Assembly (NCBI GenBank): GCA_039105265.1
Contig: JAPFFF010000004.1
Coordinates: 6,243,501-6,307,500 of the forward strand
DNA length: 64,000 nucleotides
Reading direction: 5' to 3'
Origin: Tritrichomonas musculus
Taxonomy: Eukaryota > Parabasalia > Tritrichomonadida > Tritrichomonadidae
The notes below the pieces were generated by a model. It was not told the DNA's origin, did not search any database, and saw only the letters and a program-made list of their open reading frames with translations. Below are positions 15,001 through 20,638 of this stretch, in pieces; the first letter of the stretch is position 1; every line of letters starts with the position of its first letter. The position numbers and the translations under genes are program-made.

Positions 15001-15713
15001 GATTTGGCATTTTGGGTCTGTAAATAAAGGCATCCACCGTTTAATTGTGCTTTGTTATTCTGAAATACGCATTTGTAGATTTTTAAAGCAAAATTGCTGT
15101 CTAAAAATTGCTTATTGTTCTCATTCGTATAGTATATACTTCCTCCTTCTTTTGCAAAGCAATTTTTGAATTGAGTGTGTTCGATGATAACTGATATTGC
15201 ATTAATATACATTGCTCCCCCTTTTTGTGATTGTTCAGTGCTATCTGAGTTGAAAATGCAGTTGGAAATTGTGATTGTCTTTGATGGGTCTGATGAGAAA
15301 ATGTAAATGGAACCACCTACTTGAGATTTATAGTTGATAAATTGGCATCCTTTAATTTCGATATTTCCCTCAAGTTGGTCTGAAAATGTATTCGAATTGA
15401 AGTAAATAGCGTTTTTATCGGAATTTGAATTGGTAAAATTGCTGTTATAGATGCTTAAAACGCAGTTTGTTAGTTTAAGCTGTTTTGACAAAAATGTTTG
15501 TTGGCATCCGTAAATTGACTTATGTGTATACTCGATTTCGGTTTTTGATGTTAATATAACGGTCTGTTTGTCGGATAAAGGTTGTGAAGGGCATTCAGAT
15601 AAGATTTTCTTTTGGTTTCGTGTTTTTGAATGGATATATATGGTAGGACGATCGCTAGATCCCCTTTTTGCATAGGTAATTGAGATAAGAATCTCAAAAA
15701 AAATAAGAAACAT
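1..15713 (-). CDS. Giant Pmp-like beta-helix surface protein (C-terminus beyond window)
   Basis: A single minus-strand frame is open from the ATG at 15713 to the left edge, at least 5,237 codons. The start is chosen because it begins a typical signal peptide (hydrophobic residues 2-15, ending ITYA). The protein is a string of beta-helix blocks in which motifs such as NCxF, FxxN and GGAIYY/GGSIY recur every 25-40 residues. This is the signature of chlamydial polymorphic membrane protein repeats, a family known to be expanded in trichomonads, where some members act in host-cell adherence. Five Glu/Ser linkers lie near residues 1216-1250, 2039-2177, 2916-3056, 3928-3984 and 4860-4906. Many evenly spaced cysteines support an extracellular protein. 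Each block after a linker opens with CPE...GFEII and a ...NTNK(Q/R)LS... segment. No membrane anchor is seen; it would lie beyond the window. Adhesion is inferred. The open frame is certain by reading; the family call is strong. Confidence 0.9.
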   Translation of the reverse strand, partial: MFLIFFEILISITYAKRGSSDRPTIYIHSKTRNQKKILSECPSQPLSDKQTVILTSKTEIEYTHKSIYGCQQTFLSKQLKLTNCVLSIYNSNFTNSNSDKNAIYFNSNTFSDQLEGNIEIKGCQFINYKSQVGGSIYIFSSDPSKTITISNCIFNSDSTEQSQKGGAMYINAISVIIEHTQFKNCFAKEGGSIYYTNENNKQFLDSNFALKIYKCVFQNNKAQLNGGCLYLQTQNAKSNGLIEIKESSFTSSTTSDSQEGKGAGIYISSNEDKSQFKIIKCIFGRCRASKYGGAIFFDAVSGDIKGCTFSNNDAEDGDDISFNVLQKTPKGEKLTITENTFIKKSKLRSLRSSPESLIYASFGEHSAIEFTNNKVTIDESLNKVSLFNYPDGASFTKDQLKLADNTLSSPSENKIDSKMAIRSQIDLHQAFAKEEQTCPGNDQNFEEIFDDFSDSGYTEKDIYACSLNTNRQLSIINHCLHIYNSKFTNTKNAKSGAIHISGESSNDIIISNCQFFKCIETAIFISLSSNSKTTISKCAFEQCSSTEGAAAIFLTTNSANIEDCHFLNNFGIHDKDFIEIDKDGASEDIKFDSNDDNGELNILRCIFDHLNLANYDDLTITSNLISLPSSDTKLEFSENQITIHEKIPNFCLFDKMDIISYSFFSFSKNIIYYNQTNFLKGIPGLPDLDQFNDESDRECPDVDVIMCEDSYNGNSNGESVGSNGYLSVYYCVFYSIHSFEADSKGAALHVITDNNIDPSFKDSIQIYNSDFYDCHSNAGSAIYIESTETSRLFEIYQCTFSKNNGDQNTGGRSNTDSKGGAIYINAPTASVSIRESLFDGNEAGTGGAIYYVSGTSTRSSSETLLDTAEEDKQYSLHAVDCKFISNTASSDGSSIYISVGDVAGHKPVDINNCIFLSNEATSNGCIYYTFESSQITTDASKFLFRVTNCRFEENKESSIYISITKDDPSNTIEITNCHFYQNTATKQGSNIYYQSTSTSTTPASTNPTLQINQCDFSDTLTDTEESGSVSITFPNAGTRSVKINECTFKGSIKNSLFVKSEQKTDSLDITECQFEGPGILFEAFSGKIEKCSFNNIKKYAIHYKTTASDIDTNLNMIVDLCNFTQTDTTIDSLVYFDTKLSTKFTFTNNNITIKDQSNVRVFGCINGFTTDMKNKEYWEFKNNAIEPAEYEYIKTETAEEIPADCTEEGGFICTIPSSSEEESSSLEESSSLEESSSLEESSSIEESSSEEAPSIEPLPPAVGPVDSCPEPNGFEIISDESEFVKTGNSYACELNTNKQLSVTGGSLHIYLCQFTNVKSKSAIYVSPTDENQDIKIQNSKFYKINGYALDIVTPDGAKTIITYCLFEQCSSNEKTGAIYYSGADISIENCQFLDNYITVDDNLKSGPKDILIENHLTSDVTIRDCKFQHKDPNRKKGDSTIKIISVGPSTKLDFQFFNNEFSIHQELKNIKLIQITDAINKYTFTNNHMFPFRTDITISNIDTLTASFKDQERECPNPPEGFIIGCEDDDSNNQKGPSFYAEGLLGIYHCVFYNVHNNDENSKGGAIFASTNNAMQESITEPIRIHNSDFYDCGANNGGAVYIESKSSRLFEINECTFYSQNSKLDKTNCKGGAIFITAPSATFKITKCSFDGNNAGSGGSIYYISEASTGTSSKALLDTREDQPYSLQIVDCKFSGNKASDGCSISIIISDVSNLKPIDIDNCIFLSNAESSNGCIYYSFNPPSQGVSSTYSFRVANCRFEENKAANEGSSIHITIEQTQTQPINSIEITKCQFYNNNGDSTNGGDIYYAVNPTPSEGTKSKTLLENSALLNINDCNFTKSQSKEHGASIYLTIDKLESTSTEIKNCKFVEQQSSNEAVYLKSTSSTVLFHLINDNFNKCGITFDALHGTIENCEFNDILKSPSMNAIRYDYTSTKIESESKAEFKIDRCNFTQSTEFESLVYFAKEVSSKIIFSNNNISIPNKNGYVLGCYNEMTTNEGDWEFLENYLDPPDGSLIKSDAINIQAECGTQFICQVPSSSEEESSSIEESSSIEESSSIEESSSIEESSSIEESSSIEESSSIEESSSIEESSSIEESSSIEESSSIEEPSSSIEESSSIEESSSIEESSSIEEPSSSIEESSSIEEPSSIEEPSSSIEEPSSSIEEPSSSIEEIPPDESTEPEEPPIDKCPESINGFTRISEEFESSYTNQNIYACSIDTNQQLSLEGGSLRIYLSKFTNTKKEAISVTNAADIEINNCQFFHCQGAIKIQASETKTNIMWTLFEECSAGAITISGTSANIQRCHFLNNYNTADSNGGDIDSQATSLTIKSCKFDRKNPTSTNHKCIISINSPDKFVFTDNNISIHEIIKGVNIFASELTIVDEKHTIRRNHIFPYKESIININDLQSHKSAFSEIDRECPTPPVGFTNNCENDFIFEDDSEQNRQGLKVDGLLGVYYTTFYNIKHSGANSKGAAIYISLQSNIKDPIKIHYSDFCKCNAFNGGAIYIESPFEINECTFYSQNANNEETNYKGGAIYITSDTFKITKCSFIQNSAGEGGAIYYIPKGGSSDTGSVEISECKFMNNAGTLNGCSISITIGDIESPKPIDINNCIFIANTEKGCIYYSFGSTKTSTRAFEYTLRIAECRFEENKASDNGDSIYISVTKDQQTGNIGIIHCYFYQNNKDTSSTTAGSDVYYHFETEAESNAPSLLISQCKFTETGCLSLSTKKAKTNNIIIDECVFKESKSGSDKGSLYIKSSEATDKLQITKCEFEPYGITFEAVSGNIEECKFYNLQDHGIIYKAPTDISESNSILNIESCNFTHAAQTSSNISFVYFESNLLSHFRFIGNTNNITEGTSTRVLGSIEDMNIEQKQWEFTGNYIYPEDGEYIKTDSAKEIPAECGEGFFCPVASSSEEESSSIEESSSIEESSSIEESSSIEESSSIEESSSIEESSSIEESSSIEESSSIEESSSIEESSSIEESSSIEESSSIEESSSIEESSSIEESSSIEESSSIEESSSIEESSSIEEPSSIEESSSIEESSSEEEEESSEVPPIETPPPEEPMITECPEATTGFEIIPNELEEDTTIEKDAFGCEINTNKRLSISESCLHIYLSQFTNVKSSGTEAGAISISLTKELNDLSIIIYGCDFFYCKFGAIFIESKGETKTNISRCTFEECMSTSKSGAVYLKSQNTVINYCHFLNNVNSNSNGDICFESISSEEERRGTLSINFCKFEVRTYTSIINDGSMIKLGTKATLEFTSNEIFIHENFSNYKLFDSTSPQNIQPSNIINNYIPIDRKSIVDNLDDLNLGDKAFREKQKECPQSTKPYLTACDDHAADSDGPTYDSNNYLSVLYCSFYSINNKGESYKGGGAIYMVTDKNLQYNGKIQVHYSDFYSCDAINGGAIYMESSEESRIFEISECTFYSQKPNALRGGSIYITAPYSTFIIKKCTFNNNIANEGGAIYYICPTPTSLSGTLLDDTETDNQYSLQIYKCKFVQNHAKSDGGAIFISINGETSPHRPINIYDNIFISNKAEEKDKEEEEHGGAIYYSFASSGTISQGSKSLRVNKCRFEENTVTHEGGCFYISITKDQPMNIIEVTECRFYNNQAGNTMGQGTGSDIYYKFETRGTTRDTSNNEASLLVYKCYFSGSKAISEGGSIGILIKEGEPLKSIEIKNCTFKGNQAKNGGSISYNYASNTKQGTINDNIYALHITDCIFNSNTATEKGSSIFLSISNNAPTNAIKIAICLFNGKAENKKESLYITSKLPTDELLLSNCEFEPYGIIFEAVSGNIEECKFYNLQDHGIIYKAPTDISESNSILNIESCNFTHAAQTSSSISFVYFESNLLSHFRFIGNTNNITEGTSTRVLGSIKDMTIEQKQWEFTGNYIYPEDGEYIKTDFAKEIPAECGEGFFCPVASSSEEESSSIEESSSIEESSSIEESSSIEESSSIEESSSIEESSSIEESSSSSEESSEVPPIETPPPEEPMITTCPEATTGFEIIPNELEEDTTIEKDAFGCEINTNKRLSISESCLHIYLSQFTNVKSSGTEAGAISISLTKELNDLSIIIYGCDFFYCQSGALHIKSTSTTQINISKSTFEECGSTLNPGAVYLDSRNVNINSCHFLNNINEKEGSTGDLQIGSSTGESTEITLSIISNKFELRSPTRTSGDMIDISISTTLEFKYNEIFIHEKFGTSKLFTDGSKDKIKLDQSTIKINYIPFERKSIVSNLNIEGYAFIEKPKECPKLPTQSYQIACDNPSEENEGPIYHSSAYLGVFYCQFYKIYNTEASSKGGAVYIATNEELTSQYDGRIQIYYSDFCSCEAYNGGAIYLDTSEKSRIFEISKCTFYSQKIGDKLPKEANIKGGSIYITAPYSTFIITECTFYGNEAEEGGAIYYICPTPTSLSGTLLDDTETDNQYSLQIYKCKFVQNHAKSDGGAIFISINGETSPHRPINIYDNIFISNKAEEKDKEEEEHGGAIYYSFASSGTISQGSKSLRVNKCRFEENTVTHEGGCFYISITKDQPMNIIEVTECRFYNNQAGNTMGQGTGSDIYYKFETRGTTRDTSNNEASLLVYKCYFSGSKAISEGGSIGILIKEGEPLKSIEIKNCTFKGNQAKNGGSISYNYASNTKQGTINDNIYALHITDCIFNSNTATEKGSSIFLSISNNAPTNAIKIAICLFNGKAENKKESLYITSKLPTDELLLSNCEFEPYGITFEAVSGNIEECKFYNLQDHGIIYKAPTDISESNSILNIESCNFTHAAQTSSSISFVYFESNLLSHFRFIGNTNNITEGTSTRVLGSIKDMTIEQKQWEFTGNYIYPEDGEYIKTASAKEIPAECGEGFFCPVASSSEEESSSIEESSSIEESSSIEESSSIEESSSIEESSSSEEVSPESSSFEEATTAEISSVELPPGMNCDLNSPNTRCEIDGSIYNDSIMIEINLTQFSGLSETSDYGAAIHLINYGLYCHQSNFTGCHAIGGGAIYIYIEKNYPRNVTFYDIQFLENEAYFGGALFIYSTQESNDVHIELCTFNKNRASKKPREGDSDHLCGGGALYLQTVKSDVINCSFTHNIGSGVKVYNNFDKPTPSGKRLSALSSDNDGSLVSIKDCFFEISKEDESSSSLFYVRGDQKEVPVEVTNCIFTGDLSKESHHIDGASLSEKNGKSKLNIHSCKFSSDAKNAVNLKKSSLLLASFETADQQFNYGAVEKVSEKVEVNIDANAAND
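995..1136 (-). repeat. Glu/Ser linker 5, about 5 hexapeptide units
   Basis: EESSSI array with a less regular C-terminal side. Its N-terminal flank is near-identical to that of linkers 3 and 4, while its C-terminal flank is not, so a recombination joint lies within the array. Confidence 0.85.
1137..2511 (-). repeat. Intragenic duplicated module, copy 1
   Basis: About 1,375 bp nearly identical to 3939-5313 at a constant offset of 2,802 bp, with only a handful of base changes (for example near 1196 and 1534). Identity stops abruptly at 2511, after which only the ordinary family similarity remains. The part near the linker is also shared with 6960-7396. Confidence 0.9.
3760..3930 (-). repeat. 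Glu/Ser linker 4, about 7 hexapeptide units
   Basis: Same EESSSI 18-bp unit as linker 3. The flanks on both sides are near-identical to those of linker 3, but this copy has about one third of the units. This is direct evidence that linker length changes after block duplication. Confidence 0.9.
3939..5313 (-). repeat. Intragenic duplicated module, copy 2
   Basis: Partner of 1137-2511. It keeps the reading frame and all GGAIY/FxxN motifs, so both copies add beta-helix rungs to the protein. A third, shorter copy of the linker-proximal part lies at 6960-7396. The opposite flank of linker 4 (about 3456-3780) is likewise near-identical to about 6236-6550. Confidence 0.9.
6544..6968 (-). repeat. 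Glu/Ser linker 3, about 21 hexapeptide units
   Basis: The longest EESSSI array together with linker 2. It ends in a run of Glu and a proline-rich VPPIETPPPEEP segment before the next block. The 18-bp units are nearly identical, which makes length changes by slippage or unequal exchange likely. Confidence 0.9.
9182..9598 (-). repeat. Glu/Ser linker 2, about 21 hexapeptide units
   Basis: An 18-bp tandem repeat read on the minus strand as EESSSI. Some units carry an extra codon (EEPSSSI), shifting length by 3 bp and keeping frame. Most unit-to-unit base changes are silent in the minus frame (TCA against TCC serine). Confidence 0.9.
11962..12066 (-). repeat. Glu/Ser linker 1 of the giant protein
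   Basis: A short linker, about five hexapeptide units, read on the minus strand as EESSLE/EESSSE variants. It separates the first and second beta-helix blocks and is followed by a proline-rich stretch (SIEPLPPAVGP) before the next CPEPNGFEII block start. Its units differ from the other linkers by having Leu in place of Ser-Ile. Confidence 0.85.
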
Positions 15714-18076
15714 CTATTTTTTAAAATATAAGCTCAATATTGAAAAAGTGGAGTTTTTATAGGAATATTCAATTATATGAAACAATAAGTTTGGATTCAT
15801 TATTTTGAATAGCTTCATAGAAATATTTCTAAAAGAACAATAGAATTTCGGTATTGAGATGATCATATCACCTTAGAATAAAAAAAAAATTGAGAACTTT
15901 ATAAAAATATTAATAATACTTTTCTTTTAAATCATTCAATAACAAAATCTTTGATATAAAAATATAATCATTTATATATATATATATATATATATTATTA
16001 CAGTCATATTCCAACTATTGGCACAAAATTTATTCGTTATATTTAGAAAAAAAAAACGTTAAATTTTTGTGAATATTTCAATGGGATATTTGAATTATTT
16101 AGATTATGAATAATTAAAATCAATTAATATCTCAATATTAAAAAGGATTTTTTAATTTTAATTTATATTATTATTAACAATACAGTAAAACATTTTTGTA
16201 ATAAAAATATGATGGGAAAAAAGTGGCTAAAGAGTAAAATATTTTAATATATTTTTAAAAAATAAAAGATATAAAAAAGAGGCATATGCCAAAAAAAAAA
16301 GCTCTCAAAAAGTGAAAGTAGAAAATAAGATAAGTCCAATTATAAAAAATTAATATAAAAAAGAAGAATGTATTTATTATCTCTGGAATCTAATTATTTA
16401 GTTTGTACAATAAAAATTAATAGTTTTTAGGTAAAAAATATCAAATTTGATTTTTTATTTTATCCACTCTATAGAAATATAAGATCCAAGATTTTTTACA
16501 TTTATAACTTAATAATATTAACAAATTACTAATGGTTTTTATGATTACTCTATACGTTCTTTAAATATCTAAACATAAAACGTCTTATTTTCAAATAGCT
16601 GTGATACTAATCATATTTCATTTTTTAATCAAAATAAAACAGCCATTTTAATAATTATATTGGGATTTTCTTATATACGTTTCAATATACACTAATATTA
16701 TACTTTCAATTCAATTGATAGTTCATTGAAAAAATAAAATATAATTAGTGCTCAAAATATGATTTTTAGAAGATTTATAGAACTTATGATAAATTCATTT
16801 CATTTTACTTTAAAATTAAATAAAAAAAATTTTGAAATAAATCATTTTTTCTTTTTCCGATCGAACTTTTTCAAAAATTATATTTTAAATAAATATTTGA
16901 GAATATTAGAGCAGAAATTTATTTTGTTGATTAATAAAAATTATATACTTCTTTATTATAAATCAAATAATGATTTTACCTACTTTGTAAAAACAAAATA
17001 AAATATTTTAAAATATTTTTTTTACATTTTTTGAGACATGCAAATATAATTACTTTTATAAATTCATAATTAATATATAAGTATATATATATCATAAAAT
17101 ATATTTTTAATAATTCATTTTCCAAGTTATAAATAAAACTTATTTATTCTTCTCAAATTGAAAGAATATTCAATTAACCTTCTCTCAAATTGAAATGGCA
17201 TTCAATCATGATCTTATCAAAAATGAAAGAGAATTCATTTTTCAATATATCAAATTTGAATATATCTACTTTTTGAATTGAAGATATTGAGTTAAAAATG
17301 ATGATTTGAATGAAAACTAAAAACTGTATAGAAGTTTTCGTTTGCTCAAGAGGAAAAGTTTTAATATACATCATTTAAATCTTATATTATCATTTTCAAA
17401 AAAATTTATCGAGTAGAATTTTGGTTGACATACCTCTAAGATATGCAAAAATCTCCTACAGATTATTCATCAGTGCTATGACACCTATTCATCTTAATAT
17501 TTAACTAATGTGAGATTTTTTCAATTCAATTTTTAATAATCATATCTTGATCCTTGATGTTTACTTTGCAAATTGTAGCAAAGATATGAAAGCTCATATT
17601 GGTCGTAAGTTGATATAATATTGTCAAATATAATAGCTTTAAAAAAAGCTGGTAAAAGATGCATATTATTGGTAATAATTGAAAAAATTAAAAAACCTAG
17701 GAAAGAAAGTCGGGTGTTTTTGGTATTGTCTGTGGTGTGTGAAGCAATTTATCTATGACATAAAAAATGTTTGTTTTTGGTAGTAAGTGAAATGTGATCA
17801 GTAACGATTAAACAGATAGTACATAGAAACCTTGGCATCAAATATAAATATTAATATTCACAAATGCATAGTTATCATTGAGAAACTTTAAAACACAATC
17901 AATTTTTATCGTATGGATTTGAATGAAAAAAATAAAAAGAAAAATAATAACTTTTGCATTATTTGTGATTAGAATTTATAAGCGCAGGTATTATTATATT
18001 CATTAATTTTGATATTGTAATAAATATTGAAAAGATATGATAATTTGAATTTTTTATGTGAATTCTGATCGATGCT
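15714..18076. other. AT-rich intergenic region upstream of the giant gene
   Basis: No convincing gene. It holds homopolymer runs, a (TA)n tract near 15975-15995 and one low-complexity Phe/Asn/Lys-rich open frame at 16759-17001 that looks random. About 30 bp before the giant gene's ATG there is a TCAATA on the minus strand, possibly a degenerate initiator. Confidence 0.5.
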
Positions 18077-18393
18077 GAAAGAGATTAAAATTATATTATT
18101 TTATCATTGAAAGAGATTAGAAGTGAGAAAATATTTCAAGTTTGAGAGATTGAAAATGGGCAGGTATTTCAAGTTTGAGAGATTGAAAATGGGCAGATAT
18201 TAAAGTTTGAGATCGATTGAAAAGGGCAGATATTTTATCATCGAAAGAAATAAAAAATGAGAAGAAATTTTAAGATTGAGAGATTGAAAGTGAGAAAATA
18301 GTTTAAATTGTTGAGAGATTGAAAATGTCACTGATATTTTATATTTGAGAGATTGAAAATGCCAAGATATTTTATATTTGAGAGGTTTAATTT
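18077..18393. repeat. Degenerate 33-35 bp minisatellite, about 9 units
   Basis: Successive units share GAGAGATTGAAAATG followed by a variable A/T-rich tail (…ATATTTTATATTT). Units diverge towards both ends, with the best-conserved ones at about 18153-18210 and 18313-18390. No coding capacity. Confidence 0.75.
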
Positions 18394-18653
18394 TACACAT
18401 TTCCATATATATATATAAATTTGATAATTGATTCGAATTGAAAGGAAATAGCAAAATATTATCTGAATTATGGTTGTTTGTAAAAAAAATTGAAAATCTA
18501 ATTGAGCCAAAAGATAAAAAAAAAAAAAGATTAAATATAATATAAATAACTAATAAAATAAAAATAATTGATACATTATCTTATAAGACAGTAGATAAAT
18601 AATAATAATTTGGAGTTAACAAAGTAATTTTCGAACTCAATATGCATAATATA

Positions 18654-18788
18654 TCGCCTAAATGACACATAATTACTTAATTTATATTAAAAATAAAAAA
18701 AAGCAACGAGGTTTAGTTTCGAACTCAATACTTTGGCCTCAAACTAATTTAACCTCTAAGCTAAGCTCTCAAATTTGAAAGGATAAAA
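18654..18788 (-). mobile_element. tRNA-like SINE candidate, copy 1
   Basis: About 135 bp similar to 39519-39650 in inverse orientation. On the minus strand it carries an A-box-like TAGCTTAGAGG and, about 39 bp later, a B-box-like GTTCGAAAC, then a T-run. The spacing fits an internal Pol III promoter. A convincing tRNA cloverleaf could not be drawn. Two copies with matching ends suggest a tRNA-derived SINE rather than a tRNA gene. Confidence 0.45.
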
Positions 18789-19123
18789 GATTTATATTTA
18801 AAGATAAAATTATTTATTTTTCAAATACAACTTTTTATAAATTTTTCTAAAAAAGTCGTATTCCAATTATTATTACGTAGACGTAATCGTAAAACGTAAT
18901 TGATTTTTTTTTATTGGTCTATTTTATTGAAAAAGTTTGAACCGAACGTAATTTTTAAAACCTCCGAAGGGCAACAATCATTGTTGCTTGTTAAGGATTT
19001 TTTTTGATAAATTGTTTATTTCTAGTATAAATAAATATATATATATATATGAATTTTAAAATGAATATTAATATAAAATTACGAAAATATTTTTGTGAAG
19101 AAATATATTTTTATAAAAGGGTT

Positions 19124-19601
19124 TAGACTTGTTATTCTCCGATTCTCGAGATCGATAATTGATTGACTTTTTGATATCGATACATAAATATACACAGATT
19201 CACGAGATCGATTTCAGAGATCGAGAATTTTTTTTCTCAGCTTTTGATATCAGAATTTTCAATTAAACTTTTTGATAAATATATGATCGTAATTCATTCT
19301 CAAATATTTCATAAAAAAGAATATATTTTTTGATTTTAATCTTAAAATAAACATCAATACATTCTATTATTTATTTTTAGATATTATAAAATCATAAATA
19401 ACAATTATAAAAAAAGATAAATCTGTTTGAGATCTCGAGATCTCGGTAATTGATATCAAGTTTACAATTATTTTTATATCACATTTCATGTCTGATATCT
19501 TGATAATCGATAATCTCGATATCAGATTTGTAAACTAATAATCGAGTATCAGATGTAAAAAAGTGACGTTTTTGATATCGATTCTCAAAATAACAAGTCT
19601 A
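19124..19601. mobile_element. hAT-like non-autonomous element (copy A), 478 bp, 8-bp TSD
   Basis: Begins TAGACTTGTTATT and ends with its inverse AATAACAAGTCTA. It is flanked on both sides by the perfect 8-bp duplication AAAGGGTT (19116-19123 and 19602-19609). The interior is full of short palindromes (GATATCGAT, AGATCTCGAGATCT) and has no transposase. A second copy lies at 60051-60529. An 8-bp duplication is typical of hAT (also Merlin and P) transposases; hAT is inferred. Confidence 0.88.
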
Positions 19602-19609
19602 AAAGGGTT

Positions 19610-20635
19610 CGACCTTTGGCGGTTATCAAATTCTAAAATTATAAAAAATTATTAATAAATAATATTGGCATTATCAATAACATGATGCAATTTTAGATAT
19701 GAAGCCAATTCTATTAGCCAAAATAGAGATATTTCACTAAAAAAAATAAAAACAGAAAAAGTTTAACTTTTGAAAGGGGAAAATATTTTTGAGTTCTTAT
19801 CTAATTTCCACCATTCAAAGAGATTTTGGGAATTTGTAAATATCCAAATATATAAATATTTTGTAACATTTATGTCATATATTCTTTTTTTATAATTTAT
19901 TTTACATCTTTTAAATTAATTAAAAAGTAATTAATTAAATATCATGTAAGATAAATTTATTTATGAAAAATAAAATTGAATTAATACGTTATTATAATTA
20001 ATTCTCAATTGTGATATACATATAAACTGAGTAAAAATGTAAATTAATATTTTATAATAATATATATATAATTTATATTATATATAATAAATATATTACT
20101 ATTAATATGATGATATAAATAATATATTATCCAAATAATAAGTATTTGTTAATAAATATAATATATTTTCAAAATTCAGATATTATCAAAATAATTTTTT
20201 CAAAAACTAGCTTTTTTTCAATTATTAATTCAAAATTTTTATTTATAAAAAACAATAATTTCTTGAATATCAATAATATAATTTGTTATAAATTATTATT
20301 ATATTTCAAGTTATATATAAATAATGTAAATAATAAATCATTTAAGAAAAAGCCTCAAATATCATAATAAAAACACTTATTTTAAAGATTAATAGAATAA
20401 ATAGCAAATATTTTGTTTTATAAGATATATTAAATTAATATAGATTTTATCAGATATTGATTTAAGAATTTATTAAATAGAAAGAATATTTAATTTTTAA
20501 GATATTATTATTTTTCAATCAAAAAAAATTTGAGAGAGTCGACCCCTTTTATTTTTATCTTTATGCAAAAATCATCATCACTTATTAAAATTGAGAGTTT
20601 TTTTAACCGTTTGCTTTTTATAAAATAAAACATCA
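19610..20635. other. AT-rich intergenic region before the BTB gene
   Basis: Homopolymer-rich DNA with one Ile/Asn/Phe-rich chance frame at 20146-20367. No supported gene, RNA or repeat. Confidence 0.5.
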
Positions 20636-20638
20636 ATG
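20633..20638 (+). promoter_or_regulatory. Possible Inr-like TCAATG at the BTB gene start
   Basis: TCA directly precedes the ATG. Trichomonad core promoters use an initiator of the form TCAYWW close to the ATG. This site deviates at the fourth base, and the glycosylase gene has the same TCAATG. Assignment is tentative. Confidence 0.25.

Noticed and set aside
16759-17001. 80-codon Phe/Asn/Lys-rich frame (likewise 18200-18454, 20146-20367, 28503-28688, 55822-56043, 57427-57690)
   Set aside because: Low-complexity translation of A/T-rich DNA, no balanced composition, no motif.
18697-18770. The SINE candidate as a functional tRNA-Leu (GAG-like loop)
   Set aside because: The anticodon and T stems do not pair in both copies, and the copies share flanks far beyond tRNA length.
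18956-19635. An outer element around copy A with ACCTCCGAAGGG / CCTTTGGCGGTT ends
   Set aside because: The ends are only loosely inverse and no matching target duplication was found.
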